Origin: JACPTG01 sp964504135
Lineage (GTDB): Archaea > Nanobdellota > Nanobdellia > Woesearchaeales > UBA10216
Length of the DNA: 23,739 nt
Direction: 5' to 3'
NCBI GenBank assembly: GCA_964504135.1
Contig: CAZDCW010000020.1
Span: forward strand, 1 to 23,739
Shown: positions 13,964 to 20,434 of the stretch, piece by piece
Numbering within the stretch: the first letter of the stretch is position 1
How the letters are laid out: each line of letters starts with the position of its first letter
Notes under the pieces: generated by a model
What the model saw: only the letters and a program-made list of their open reading frames with translations
The model's database searches: none
What the model was told of the DNA's origin: nothing
Position numbers and translations under genes: made by a program

Positions 13964-15091
13964 TCAGGCGCATGCCCCGCCATTTGCTATTCCCTTCCAG
14001 GCAGTGCCGTTGTAGAAGCAGAACTCATTAGTATCATTGTCTACATAGATGTCTCCAAGTGCCGCTGCAGAGGGTGCTGCCGCCCTCGGCTCAAGCCTTA
14101 GTACGTCATTGATATGCAGGCTTCTCTGCGGGCTTGACGTCCCAATCCCGACATTGCCTCCGTACCTTACGAACATCCCGGAGTTTGGCGAGCCTCCTGG
14201 CCCTGCGGCGACGAAGGCCCCGGTCAGGGTTGTCTGGCCGCTGTGCATGTACCCGAACATTGCGTAGTCGCCCGCTGACCTGTCTCCCACCGATATGTAG
14301 TTGTAGGTTCCTGTCCCTTCAGGATTTGAGCTGAACCTTGCTATTTGGGTGTTGCCCATCGAGGAATTATGAACGTGGAGCTGGACTGCAGGATAGGTGC
14401 CTATACCGAACCGCCCGGAGGAAGTCATCCTGAATACTGACGGGCTGGAGGTATTGTCGTTTACTGAGAAATGCATGCTGCCGTCGCTTGTGTTAAAGCC
14501 TATGGAGGCCGCCTGCTGCTGGCTTTTGTAGAACCTGAGGCTGGCTGACTTCCCATAAGCTCCTGTCTCAATCCCTATTCCCGCATTGTCAGCCACATTC
14601 CGCACTATCAGCTGGGAGTCCCTATAGGCGTACATTCCAGTTGTTCCTATGCCTACCCTTCCTGAGCTGTCAATTCTCATTCTCTCAGACGGTATGTCTG
14701 AAGTGTCATTGTTTGTGCTGAATGTAATCTGGTACCCTGAATCGTCATAAACCAGGCCCATGTCTGCCGCGTAAATCGGACCGCCGCCATCAAACCCGGG
14801 GAGTGCGCTTGCATCAAACATTCCAACCATGCTTGCTGTCCGGTTGGAAATCGAGAAGCTCGTTGCCAGTTTTGTAACATTGGCTGCATAATCAGCGTCA
14901 GTTGCGCCTTGAGGGCTTCCATAAATCATCAGCTTGGCACTGGGGCTGTCTGTGCCAATGCCTATATAGCCTGTATTGTTGTTGTATATGTTCGTGCCGC
15001 TGCCCAGCCAGAACTGATCAGCCGACGCTGTTTGAACTCCGAGGAAAAGAAAAGTAATCAGCAGGGAGCTGTATGCTATTCTTCGAACCAT
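13964..15091 (-). CDS. Secreted surface protein with VGIGT repeats (tail-fibre-like)
   Basis: This 375-residue protein starts with a Sec signal peptide (basic start, hydrophobic core, cleavage near ASA-24). Four spaced copies of a G-[YRFN]-[IVF]-GIGT motif follow at residues 41-47, 144-150, 226-232 and 312-318, two of them continuing as SP-x-x-x-L. These units occur in phage tail fibres and large surface proteins, where they form trimeric beta structures. The C terminus has LGDIYVDNDTNEFCFYNGTAW, common in tail-fibre and adhesin ends. There is no membrane anchor. It may mediate attachment to surfaces or other cells; that is inference. A TATA box (rc of 15117-15124) lies about 29 bp before the ATG. 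Confidence 0.75.
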   Translation of the reverse strand: MVRRIAYSSLLITFLFLGVQTASADQFWLGSGTNIYNNNTGYIGIGTDSPSAKLMIYGSPQGATDADYAANVTKLATSFSISNRTASMVGMFDASALPGFDGGGPIYAADMGLVYDDSGYQITFSTNNDTSDIPSERMRIDSSGRVGIGTTGMYAYRDSQLIVRNVADNAGIGIETGAYGKSASLRFYKSQQQAASIGFNTSDGSMHFSVNDNTSSPSVFRMTSSGRFGIGTYPAVQLHVHNSSMGNTQIARFSSNPEGTGTYNYISVGDRSAGDYAMFGYMHSGQTTLTGAFVAAGPGGSPNSGMFVRYGGNVGIGTSSPQRSLHINDVLRLEPRAAAPSAAALGDIYVDNDTNEFCFYNGTAWKGIANGGACA

Positions 15092-15116
15092 ATTATCAAA
15101 GGTTGGCCTGCCAGTG

Positions 15117-15124
15117 TATAAAAA
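15117..15124 (-). promoter_or_regulatory. TATA box of the VGIGT-repeat protein gene
   Basis: On the minus strand TTTTTATA lies about 29 bp before the ATG at 15091, which implies a leaderless message. It is back to back with the plus-strand promoter at 15159-15166. Confidence 0.55.
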
Positions 15125-15158
15125 ATTTTTGGGCGGAGATTATCCTGCTTCAAAAAAA

Positions 15159-15166
15159 TATTTAAA
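15159..15166 (+). promoter_or_regulatory. TATA box upstream of the first small-protein gene
   Basis: TATTTAAA in an A-rich context, about 33 bp before an ATG at 15196 that opens a 17-codon ORF and 130 bp before the 87-residue gene at 15292. Confidence 0.55.
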
Positions 15167-15195
15167 TCCAGGAGCCTTTCCTAACATAAAGGACA

Positions 15196-15249
15196 ATGCT
15201 GTTTCAGTCCATGCTAATCCTGTTAAGTTGTTGCCTGGGGAATAGTTAA
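15196..15249 (+). CDS. Possible short upstream ORF (17 codons)
   Basis: The first ATG after the TATA box starts a 17-residue hydrophobic ORF (MLFQSMLILLSCCLGNS) ending 42 bp before the 87-residue gene. It has no aromatic run and no recognisable family. It is listed because the trp operon and the frameshifted winged-helix gene have short leaderless ORFs in the same position. It may be chance. Confidence 0.25.
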   Translation: MLFQSMLILLSCCLGNS

Positions 15250-15291
15250 GGGCTTGCACTTGGCAGGCCATTTTAAGTGGAGGTGTTTGGA

Positions 15292-15555
15292 ATGGGTCAA
15301 GTTCAGGAGGACATTGGAAGCCGTGTTTTGAGTGAACCATTGCCAAGGAGGCTGCAGGGAAGGACTATGCCTCTGGATGTAAAGGATGCCGCTGTTATGT
15401 TGGGCGGTCAGCTCCCGGATGGTGTTGAGATTGTAGCCGCAACAATTACCTATGGGCGTATGCCGCGGGATACGATTGTCTATGTTACGTACATAAACAG
15501 GGATGGAGAAGCTGCAACACGCCTGTTCTCGGATGGCGGCGGCTACTCGGCATAA
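15292..15555 (+). CDS. Small protein of unknown function, paralogue A
   Basis: This is an 87-residue soluble protein without a recognised domain. The ATG at 15292 is preferred to the GTG at 15277 because GGAGGTG (15279-15285) lies 6 nt upstream, a strong Shine-Dalgarno. The middle reads LPDGVEIVAATITYGRMPRDTI, which matches LPSGVTAITFYGRAEGREEAI in the 87-residue protein at 16128 and, more weakly, RPGVATSATAFF in the broken gene at 15858. The three are probably tandem paralogues with an alpha/beta fold. Function is unknown; the position between the aro and trp operons is suggestive only. Confidence 0.65.
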   Translation: MGQVQEDIGSRVLSEPLPRRLQGRTMPLDVKDAAVMLGGQLPDGVEIVAATITYGRMPRDTIVYVTYINRDGEAATRLFSDGGGYSA

Positions 15556-15593
15556 GCGCCATTCGGTCAACATTTTTTGCACGCATAGCAAAA

Positions 15594-15601
15594 TATTTAA
15601 G
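15594..15601 (+). promoter_or_regulatory. TATA box for the first winged-helix gene cluster
   Basis: TATTTAAG preceded by AAAA lies about 29 bp before the ATG at 15626. It has the same core and spacing as the trp promoter at 16412-16419. Confidence 0.6.
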
Positions 15602-15625
15602 TTTCGGGCTCTGCTGTATTTTTCC

Positions 15626-15851
15626 ATGTCAAAAGGCGATTACCTTTGTCATAGGCAACTCGTCTTCTAGGTCTTGCAATAAGGTTTTCAGGGTTATTGG
15701 CCCAAGTCCGGTTACGCAAAGGGAAATTGTTCTGGCTACCGGCCTTTCTGTTCGTTCAGTGAAGTACAGCCTTAAGAGTCTGGTTGCCTCAGGTACAGTC
15801 TCAGAGTCATTTGACCTTTCAGATGTTAGGATAAAGAAGTATTGGAGGTAG
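15626..15851 (+). pseudogene. Small winged-helix DNA-binding protein with apparent +1 frameshift
   Basis: The leaderless ATG at 15626 opens a frame that stops after 14 codons (TAG at 15668-15670). The +1 frame, open through 15851, encodes a winged helix: RSCNKVFRVIG, VTQREIVLATGLSVRSVKYS, then LKSLVASGTVSE. It aligns along its length with the 72-residue protein at 16526 (shared RSC, TQ, LS, KYSLK). The +1 frame has no ATG, GTG or TTG before the conserved region. Joining the frames near CTTTGT (15644-15649) gives about 74 residues, the expected size. The extra base could be a real mutation, an assembly error, or a programmed shift at a CUU-U site. If intact, the protein would be a regulator of the small-protein genes that follow. 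Confidence 0.6.
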
Positions 15852-15857
15852 ATTGGA

Positions 15858-16110
15858 ATGGATGACATTAGGGGATACGTGAGGGCGGCTGACGCCGATT
15901 TACCAGCACTGCTGGATTTGTTCATGGGCAGGGAGTATAGAGGGGCAGTGGCACTTGTTGCTGACAATCGCCCTGGAGTTGCCACATCCGCAACAGCCTT
16001 TTTCAAGGACGTTCGGTGTCCCTGAAGCTCTTCTGTTTACTGAGACTTACATGGATGGCGGGCAGCAAAGGTCGCTGTATGTTCGCTCTGATAATAACTA
16101 CAAAATATGA
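15858..16110 (+). pseudogene. Small protein of unknown function, paralogue B, with apparent +1 frameshift
   Basis: The ATG at 15858 is preceded by GGAGGTAGATTGG. Frame 0 stops at 16023-16025 after 55 residues. The +1 frame continues from about 16012 (FGVPEALLFTETYMDGG, then QQRSLYVRSDNNYKI) to TGA at 16108-16110. Joined after the Asp at 51, the product has about 83 residues, close to the 87 of paralogues A and C, and the downstream part lines up with their C-terminal strands. One extra base near GACGTTCGG (16008-16016) would explain the break. The gene may be decayed, misassembled or recoded. No family is recognised. Confidence 0.5.
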
Positions 16111-16127
16111 TTTGCAGGTAGATTGAA

Positions 16128-16391
16128 ATGGCTGATTTTAACGGGTTTGATAGGTTTTTAGGGGCTTTCCAGCCTCCCTATGTTAGGGTTACGGGCAGGG
16201 AAGAGTTGGAGCAGCGTGAGTTTCTTGCAACACTTGACCGGGCATATGGTTTGCCTTTTTGTATGAGGGAAATCAGGCTTCCTTCAGGCGTGACTGCCAT
16301 AACTTTCTATGGCCGTGCTGAAGGCAGGGAGGAGGCTATTTTGTTTAGAGATCTGCCAAGGAACACAGAATTCCTTTATGTCATGGTCTGA
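16128..16391 (+). CDS. Small protein of unknown function, paralogue C
   Basis: This 87-residue soluble protein is the same length as paralogue A. It has an aromatic N terminus (MADFNGFDRFLGAFQPPYVRV), a central helix (REELEQREFLATLDRAYGLPF) and LPSGVTAITFYGRAEGREEA shared with paralogue A. Its ribosome-binding region (CAGGTAGATTGAA before ATG) is nearly identical to that of paralogue B (GAGGTAGATTGGA), which supports local duplication. It has no signal peptide or membrane segment. It probably shares a transcript with the two broken genes upstream. Function is unknown. Confidence 0.65.
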   Translation: MADFNGFDRFLGAFQPPYVRVTGREELEQREFLATLDRAYGLPFCMREIRLPSGVTAITFYGRAEGREEAILFRDLPRNTEFLYVMV

Positions 16392-16411
16392 ATTTTGCCC
16401 CTACCAAAAGG

Positions 16412-16419
16412 TATTTAAG
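16412..16419 (+). promoter_or_regulatory. trp operon promoter TATA box
   Basis: TATTTAAG preceded by AAAAGG lies about 27 bp upstream of an ATG at 16443. That predicts a leaderless transcript that begins with a short ORF ahead of the winged-helix gene and trpE. Confidence 0.65.
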
Positions 16420-16442
16420 CAAGCCTGCCATTCTGTATTTCT

Positions 16443-16496
16443 ATGACTGCGACGTTGAGTGGTGGTTGCCTTTGGAAGGCAGGCTTCAGTTTCTAA
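16443..16496 (+). CDS. Short leaderless ORF at the head of the trp operon (candidate leader peptide)
   Basis: This 17-codon ORF (MTATLSGGCLWKAGFSF, stop TAA) starts where the TATA box predicts transcription to begin. It has one Trp codon (16473-16475), which lies exactly in the 3-nt loop of a 6-bp hairpin (16467-16481), and two Phe codons next to the stop. No terminator-like U-tract follows, so this is weaker than the aro leader. It ends 29 nt before the winged-helix gene, which has a poor start signal, so re-initiation after this ORF is possible. It may act in regulation or may be incidental. Confidence 0.4.
   Translation: MTATLSGGCLWKAGFSF
16467..16481 (+). promoter_or_regulatory. Hairpin or operator palindrome in the trp leader
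   Basis: TGCCTT-TGG-AAGGCA is a perfect 6-bp inverted repeat around a 3-base centre, about 25-40 nt into the predicted transcript. A related but imperfect sequence (TTACCTTTGTCATAGGCA) occupies the same position in the leader of the other winged-helix gene. It could be an RNA hairpin or the binding site of the small winged-helix regulator. Confidence 0.5.
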
Positions 16497-16525
16497 GTTA
16501 GATTCCGCTCCAGGCATTTCAGGAG

Positions 16526-16744
16526 TTGATTGCCGGTGGCCTGAATCGTTCCTGCCTTAGGATTCTTGAAGTATTTTTATCTCATGAAGCTGGTTTAACG
16601 CAGGGCTTCATTGCGGAAAAAACCAGGCTTTCCAGGCGCGGCATCAAGTATTCCCTGAAGCTGCTCCTGCAGGCCGGGCTTCTTGCAGAGGAGTCTGTTC
16701 CTTCTGACCTGAGAAGGAAGCTTTACTTCAGGAGGCAGGCCTGA
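16526..16744 (+). CDS. Small winged-helix transcriptional regulator heading the trp operon
   Basis: This protein of about 72 residues consists almost only of a winged helix: an N-terminal helix (NRSCLRILEVFLSH), the HTH (LTQGFIAEKTRLSRRGIKYS, then LKLLLQAGLLAE) and a short basic wing (SDLRRKLYFRRQA). No ligand-binding domain is present. The start is uncertain: TTG at 16526 has GGAG directly abutting it, and sequence that aligns with the paralogue begins a few codons earlier (after a TAG at 16499-16501) but without a standard start codon. Its stop shares one base with the trpE ATG (TGATG), so it is co-transcribed with the pathway it probably controls. It is unrelated in size to TrpY. A paralogue lies at 15626-15851. 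Confidence 0.7.
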   Translation: MIAGGLNRSCLRILEVFLSHEAGLTQGFIAEKTRLSRRGIKYSLKLLLQAGLLAEESVPSDLRRKLYFRRQA

Positions 16745-18090
16745 TGGCTGCAAAAAAAAATAGCGGGCACATTGCCCTTAATCCAGAACTTAGCCCTTCA
16801 AGTGTTTTTTCATCCATATCAAGGAAGTGCAAAAATGCTTTTCTTCTGGAAAGCTGTGAGGGGAACGAAAAGATGGCCAGGTTTTCCTTTGTTGGATTCA
16901 GCCCGGCAAGGCACATCGTATTCAAAGGGGGTTTCATTTATGTGAATGGGAAGAAGCGCCCGACCAATGACCCTCTTCGTGACCTGGAGGCCAACTTAGG
17001 CAGGAATTGCTTGGCTTCAGAAGGCTTTGTAGGAGGCGGGGTTGGCTATTTTTCTTTTGATTTTGCCAGGAGCCTTGAGGAAATTCAGCCTCAGAAGGGA
17101 GCTCAGCTTTTCCCTGACTTTGAGTTCGGGATTTATGACGATGTAATAGTCTTTGACCACCTGAAAAAAGAGGCAAGGTACGTCTATTCGGCGAGGAACA
17201 GGTATCCGCGGATTGCTCAAATGCTCGCAGCGAAAACGCATGGGGAAAAGCCATTCAGGGTTGTAAGCCTGAAGCCAGGCATGTCACAGGAGCAATTCTG
17301 CAGAAAGGTGAAGAAGGTGAAGGAGTCAATTGTTTCCGGGGAGATTTTCCAGGCAGTGATATCCAGAAGGTATGAAATAAACTTTTCAGGTGATATCTTC
17401 TCCATTTATCCAAGGCTGAAGCAAATCAACCCCTCCCCTTACATGTACTGCCTGAAGTTTGGCGAAAGGAAAATTATAGGGGCAAGCCCTGAAAACCTGA
17501 TTCGGGTTGAGGGCAGGGATATCACCAGCTATGCGACATTGGCTGGCACGAGGCCAAGGGGGAATTCAGCAGAAGATGACAAGAGGCTTGAGCAGGAACT
17601 CCTGGAAGACGGGAAGGAGAGGGCAGAGCACCTTATGCTTGTTGACCTCACGCGGAACGATGTTGGAAAAGTGTCTGAAATAGGCTCGGTTTCGGTTCCT
17701 GAGCTGATGGGAGTCCAGAAATTTTCGCACGTCCAGCACATGGCATCCCTTGTCTGCTCCAGGCTAAAAAAGGGAATGACCGGCTTTGATGCGTTCAGGG
17801 CGATTTTTCCTGCAGGGACTGTTTCAGGCGCGCCAAAGATTAGGGCGATTGGGATAATTTCGCAGATGGAGCGTGACAGGCGCGGCCCTTATGGTGGTGC
17901 AGTGGGTTATTTTTCCAGCAATGGGAATGTGGACTTTGCGATTTGCATAAGGACATTGTTTGCAGTGAAAAACAGGGCTTTTTTGCAGGCAGGCGCAGGG
18001 ATTGTCTATGACAGCATCCCTGAAAGGGAGTTTGAGGAGACCGAGGCAAAGGCAGCGGCATTGCTCAGTGTGATGGGGGTAAACAAATGA
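16744..18090 (+). CDS. trpE: Anthranilate synthase component I
   Basis: This 448-residue subunit makes anthranilate from chorismate using ammonia from TrpG. The Trp-feedback element LLES is at 34-37 (NAFLLESCEG), and NPSPYMYCLKFG supplies the other side of that site. Catalytic-domain motifs are GEIFQAVISRR, IIGASPENLIRVEG, LAGTRPRGNSAEDD, DLTRNDVGKVS, KFSHVQHMASLV, FPAGTVSGAPKIRAIG and a C-terminal QAGAGIVYDSIPEREFEET. Tryptophan inhibition is expected. The start directly follows the winged-helix gene. The 3' end overlaps trpG by 4 nt. Confidence 0.96.
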   Translation: MAAKKNSGHIALNPELSPSSVFSSISRKCKNAFLLESCEGNEKMARFSFVGFSPARHIVFKGGFIYVNGKKRPTNDPLRDLEANLGRNCLASEGFVGGGVGYFSFDFARSLEEIQPQKGAQLFPDFEFGIYDDVIVFDHLKKEARYVYSARNRYPRIAQMLAAKTHGEKPFRVVSLKPGMSQEQFCRKVKKVKESIVSGEIFQAVISRRYEINFSGDIFSIYPRLKQINPSPYMYCLKFGERKIIGASPENLIRVEGRDITSYATLAGTRPRGNSAEDDKRLEQELLEDGKERAEHLMLVDLTRNDVGKVSEIGSVSVPELMGVQKFSHVQHMASLVCSRLKKGMTGFDAFRAIFPAGTVSGAPKIRAIGIISQMERDRRGPYGGAVGYFSSNGNVDFAICIRTLFAVKNRAFLQAGAGIVYDSIPEREFEETEAKAAALLSVMGVNK

Positions 18091-18683
18091 AGGCGCTGCT
18101 GATTGACAACTTTGACTCGTTTGTTTACAATTTGTACCAGATGCTGGCTGAGTTTGGGCTGGATGTTGACGTGGTCAGGAACAATGCGCTTTCGCTTGGC
18201 CGGATTAAAGAAAGGAATTACAGGCTGATAATTATTTCCCCAGGGCCAGGGAATCCCGAAAATAAAAGTGATTTCGGGGTATGCGCAGAGGTTATTTCAA
18301 AGCTGGGCAGGAGTATTCCTGTATTGGGCGTCTGCCTCGGCCATCAGGGCATAGTTTCTGCTTTTGGCGGGAAGGTAGTAAGGGCCCGCAAGCCGATGCA
18401 TGGAAAAACGAGCCTTATCACGCACTCAGGAAAGGGGATTTTCAGGGGAATCAGGAACGATATCCGGGTAATGAGATACCACTCCCTTGTTGCCGATGAG
18501 GAGTCATTTCCTGGCTGTCTTGCCATTACTGCCCGCAGCCAGGACGACAATGCAATAATGGGAATCCAGCACAAGTATTACCCGATTTTCGGAGTCCAGT
18601 TCCATCCTGAGTCAATAATGACTGAGCATGGAAGGGAAATCTTATACAATTTTTGCAGGATTGGCCTGAATGAAAGACCTTGA
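18087..18683 (+). CDS. trpG: Anthranilate synthase component II (glutamine amidotransferase)
   Basis: This 198-residue class I amidotransferase releases ammonia from glutamine and channels it to TrpE. The catalytic triad is C83 (GVCLGHQ), H173 and E175 (QFHPES). The oxyanion strand motif SPGPGNP is at 51-57. The N terminus (LLIDNFDSFVYNLYQML) is typical of TrpG/PabA. It is separate from TrpD, unlike in some enterobacteria. Because no pab genes are nearby it may serve only tryptophan synthesis. It overlaps trpD by 14 nt. Confidence 0.95.
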   Translation: MKALLIDNFDSFVYNLYQMLAEFGLDVDVVRNNALSLGRIKERNYRLIIISPGPGNPENKSDFGVCAEVISKLGRSIPVLGVCLGHQGIVSAFGGKVVRARKPMHGKTSLITHSGKGIFRGIRNDIRVMRYHSLVADEESFPGCLAITARSQDDNAIMGIQHKYYPIFGVQFHPESIMTEHGREILYNFCRIGLNERP

Positions 18684-19686
18684 TTTTTCGCGGATTATGG
18701 AAAAGCTGATGGAAGGGCAGGACCTGTCAGATGATGAGTCAGTATTTGCAATGCGCGATGTGGTAAACTCAAAATTCACGAATGCCCAGTCAGCATCATT
18801 CCTTGCTGCTTTGAGGCTTAAGCCAGAGTCTGTTGGGGAGATTGCAGCGTTTGCAGGATTTTTAAGGGAGCTTTCCCCCTCTGTAAATTGCGATAAAACC
18901 GGCCTGATTGACACCGCCGGGACAGGGGGGACTGGAATAAGCACCTTTAATGTGTCCACCTGTGCTGCCTTTGTTGCCGCAGGCTGCGGGGTGAAGGTCG
19001 CCAAGCATGGCAACAGGTCTTCTTCAGGGATTGGAAGCGCAGATGTCCTTGAGGAGCTGGGGGTGAATATCAACGCTGGCCCTGAATTGGCGCAGAGACA
19101 GATTGAGTCCATAGGCGTTGCGTTTCTTTTCGCCCGGCTTTTTCACAGGTCATTGGGAAACCTTGCTCTGCTGAGGAAGGAGCTTGGGTTCAAGACAGTT
19201 TTTAATCTTCTCGGCCCGCTGTTAAATCCTGCAAGGCCCGCCAGGCAGCTGATTGGCGTTTATTCCGGTCATCTGCTTGAAAAAATGGCCTTGGCCGCCT
19301 CGCGGCTTGGCGCTGAAAAAGTGATGGCTGTTTCAGGCGACACGGATGAGATAAGCATGTCTGTTGAGACAAAAGTGTGTGAAATTTCAGGAGGCAGGGC
19401 ATCAGCCTATACGATAACTCCTGAGGGGTTCGGATTTTCGCGCGGCATTTTAAAATCAATCCAGGTTGGGAACAGGGCCCAGAGTGCGGCTATGCTGATA
19501 AGTGTCCTTAAGGGAAGCGATGGGCCTGCAAGGGATATTGTACTGATTAACGCTGGCGCGGCCACCTATGTTTCCGGCGTTGCAGGCTCAATAAGCCAGG
19601 GAATAAGCCTTGCCGAAAAGTCAATAGGTTCTGGGAGGGCGATGGAAAAGCTCCAGCTTCTGAGGGATTTCAATGGACATCCTTGA
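18670..19686 (+). CDS. trpD: Anthranilate phosphoribosyltransferase
   Basis: This 338-residue enzyme joins anthranilate to PRPP. It has the helical N-terminal domain, the PRPP loop, KHGNRSSSGIGSADVLEELG, FLFARLFH, FNLLGPLLNPA and the acidic metal motif SGDTDEIS. The PRPP loop usually reads GTGGDG, but here it is GTGGTG (84-89), replacing the Asp with Thr. The rest of the active site is intact, so activity is still likely. The start is 14 nt inside trpG, and the 3' end overlaps trpC by the same amount. Confidence 0.94.
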   Translation: MKDLDFSRIMEKLMEGQDLSDDESVFAMRDVVNSKFTNAQSASFLAALRLKPESVGEIAAFAGFLRELSPSVNCDKTGLIDTAGTGGTGISTFNVSTCAAFVAAGCGVKVAKHGNRSSSGIGSADVLEELGVNINAGPELAQRQIESIGVAFLFARLFHRSLGNLALLRKELGFKTVFNLLGPLLNPARPARQLIGVYSGHLLEKMALAASRLGAEKVMAVSGDTDEISMSVETKVCEISGGRASAYTITPEGFGFSRGILKSIQVGNRAQSAAMLISVLKGSDGPARDIVLINAGAATYVSGVAGSISQGISLAEKSIGSGRAMEKLQLLRDFNGHP

Positions 19687-20434
19687 CAGGTTCATTGGCC
19701 AGGCGAGGATTAATGTTGAATCAGGCTATTATGACCTTGGCAGGCAAACCTCATATAGGCGGCTTTCCCTGAGAAAAAGCCTGGAAAGCCGGGAGTTCAG
19801 CCTTATTGCAGAGATTAAGCACCGCTCTCCGGTTGGAGAGTACTCATTCATTGACATTGATGCAAAAAAGGCCTCTCTTGACTTCAGGGATGCAGGGGCA
19901 GACGCAATATCGGTTGTTGTGGAGCCTGCGATTTTCAGGGGAACCCTGGCTAATGTGGCTGCCGCAAGGTCAGCAGGCATTCCTGTTTTATTCAAGGATT
20001 TTGTTATAAGCAGGCTCCAGATTGTGTCAGCTGAAAGGTCAGGGGCTGACGCAGTGCTCCTGATAGCGCGGGTTTTTGACAGGCTGGGAATCAGCCCAAA
20101 GGTTATGATTGACTATTGCCATAGCCTGGGGCTGGAGGTTCTTCTGGAATGCTATGACGAGGGGGAAATGGAGAGGGCAGCGCAGACCGATGCAGATTTG
20201 CTGGGCATAAACAGCCGGGACCTGCGGACGCTTAAGGTGGACATTGGAAGGGCCGCGGGAATACTGAAAAGAGTCAAATCAGACAAGCCAATAGTAAGCG
20301 AGAGCGGCATAAGGACAGGGAATGATGCAATGCTGCTAAGGCAGTCAGGCGCAAAGGGAATACTGGTTGGCACTGCAATCTGGACTGCGCAGGATATGAG
20401 GGCTAAAATTAGGGAATTGAAGGGATTAAGATGA
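19673..20434 (+). CDS. trpC: Indole-3-glycerol phosphate synthase
   Basis: This 253-residue TIM barrel closes the indole ring of CdRP. Active-site residues match the Sulfolobus solfataricus positions closely: the AEIK motif at 46-49, K108 (LFKDFV), E159 (LLECYDE), N180 (GINSRDL) and S211 (ESGI). It is not fused to TrpF, and no trpF gene follows, so the preceding pathway step is unassigned in this window. The length is normal for archaeal enzymes. It overlaps trpD by 14 nt and trpB by 4 nt. Confidence 0.95.
   Translation: MDILDRFIGQARINVESGYYDLGRQTSYRRLSLRKSLESREFSLIAEIKHRSPVGEYSFIDIDAKKASLDFRDAGADAISVVVEPAIFRGTLANVAAARSAGIPVLFKDFVISRLQIVSAERSGADAVLLIARVFDRLGISPKVMIDYCHSLGLEVLLECYDEGEMERAAQTDADLLGINSRDLRTLKVDIGRAAGILKRVKSDKPIVSESGIRTGNDAMLLRQSGAKGILVGTAIWTAQDMRAKIRELKGLR

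Noticed and set aside
16442..16501. Tandem Trp codons (TGG TGG at 16460-16465) in another frame of the trp leader, like a classic trpL
   Set aside because: That frame has no ATG, GTG or TTG before the Trp pair, and the predicted leaderless start sets a different frame.
16499..16501. In-frame TAG before the trp winged-helix gene as a recoded (pyrrolysine) codon
   Set aside because: No pyl genes are visible, and TAG is used as a normal stop elsewhere in the window (15849-15851); initiation after the TAG is simpler.
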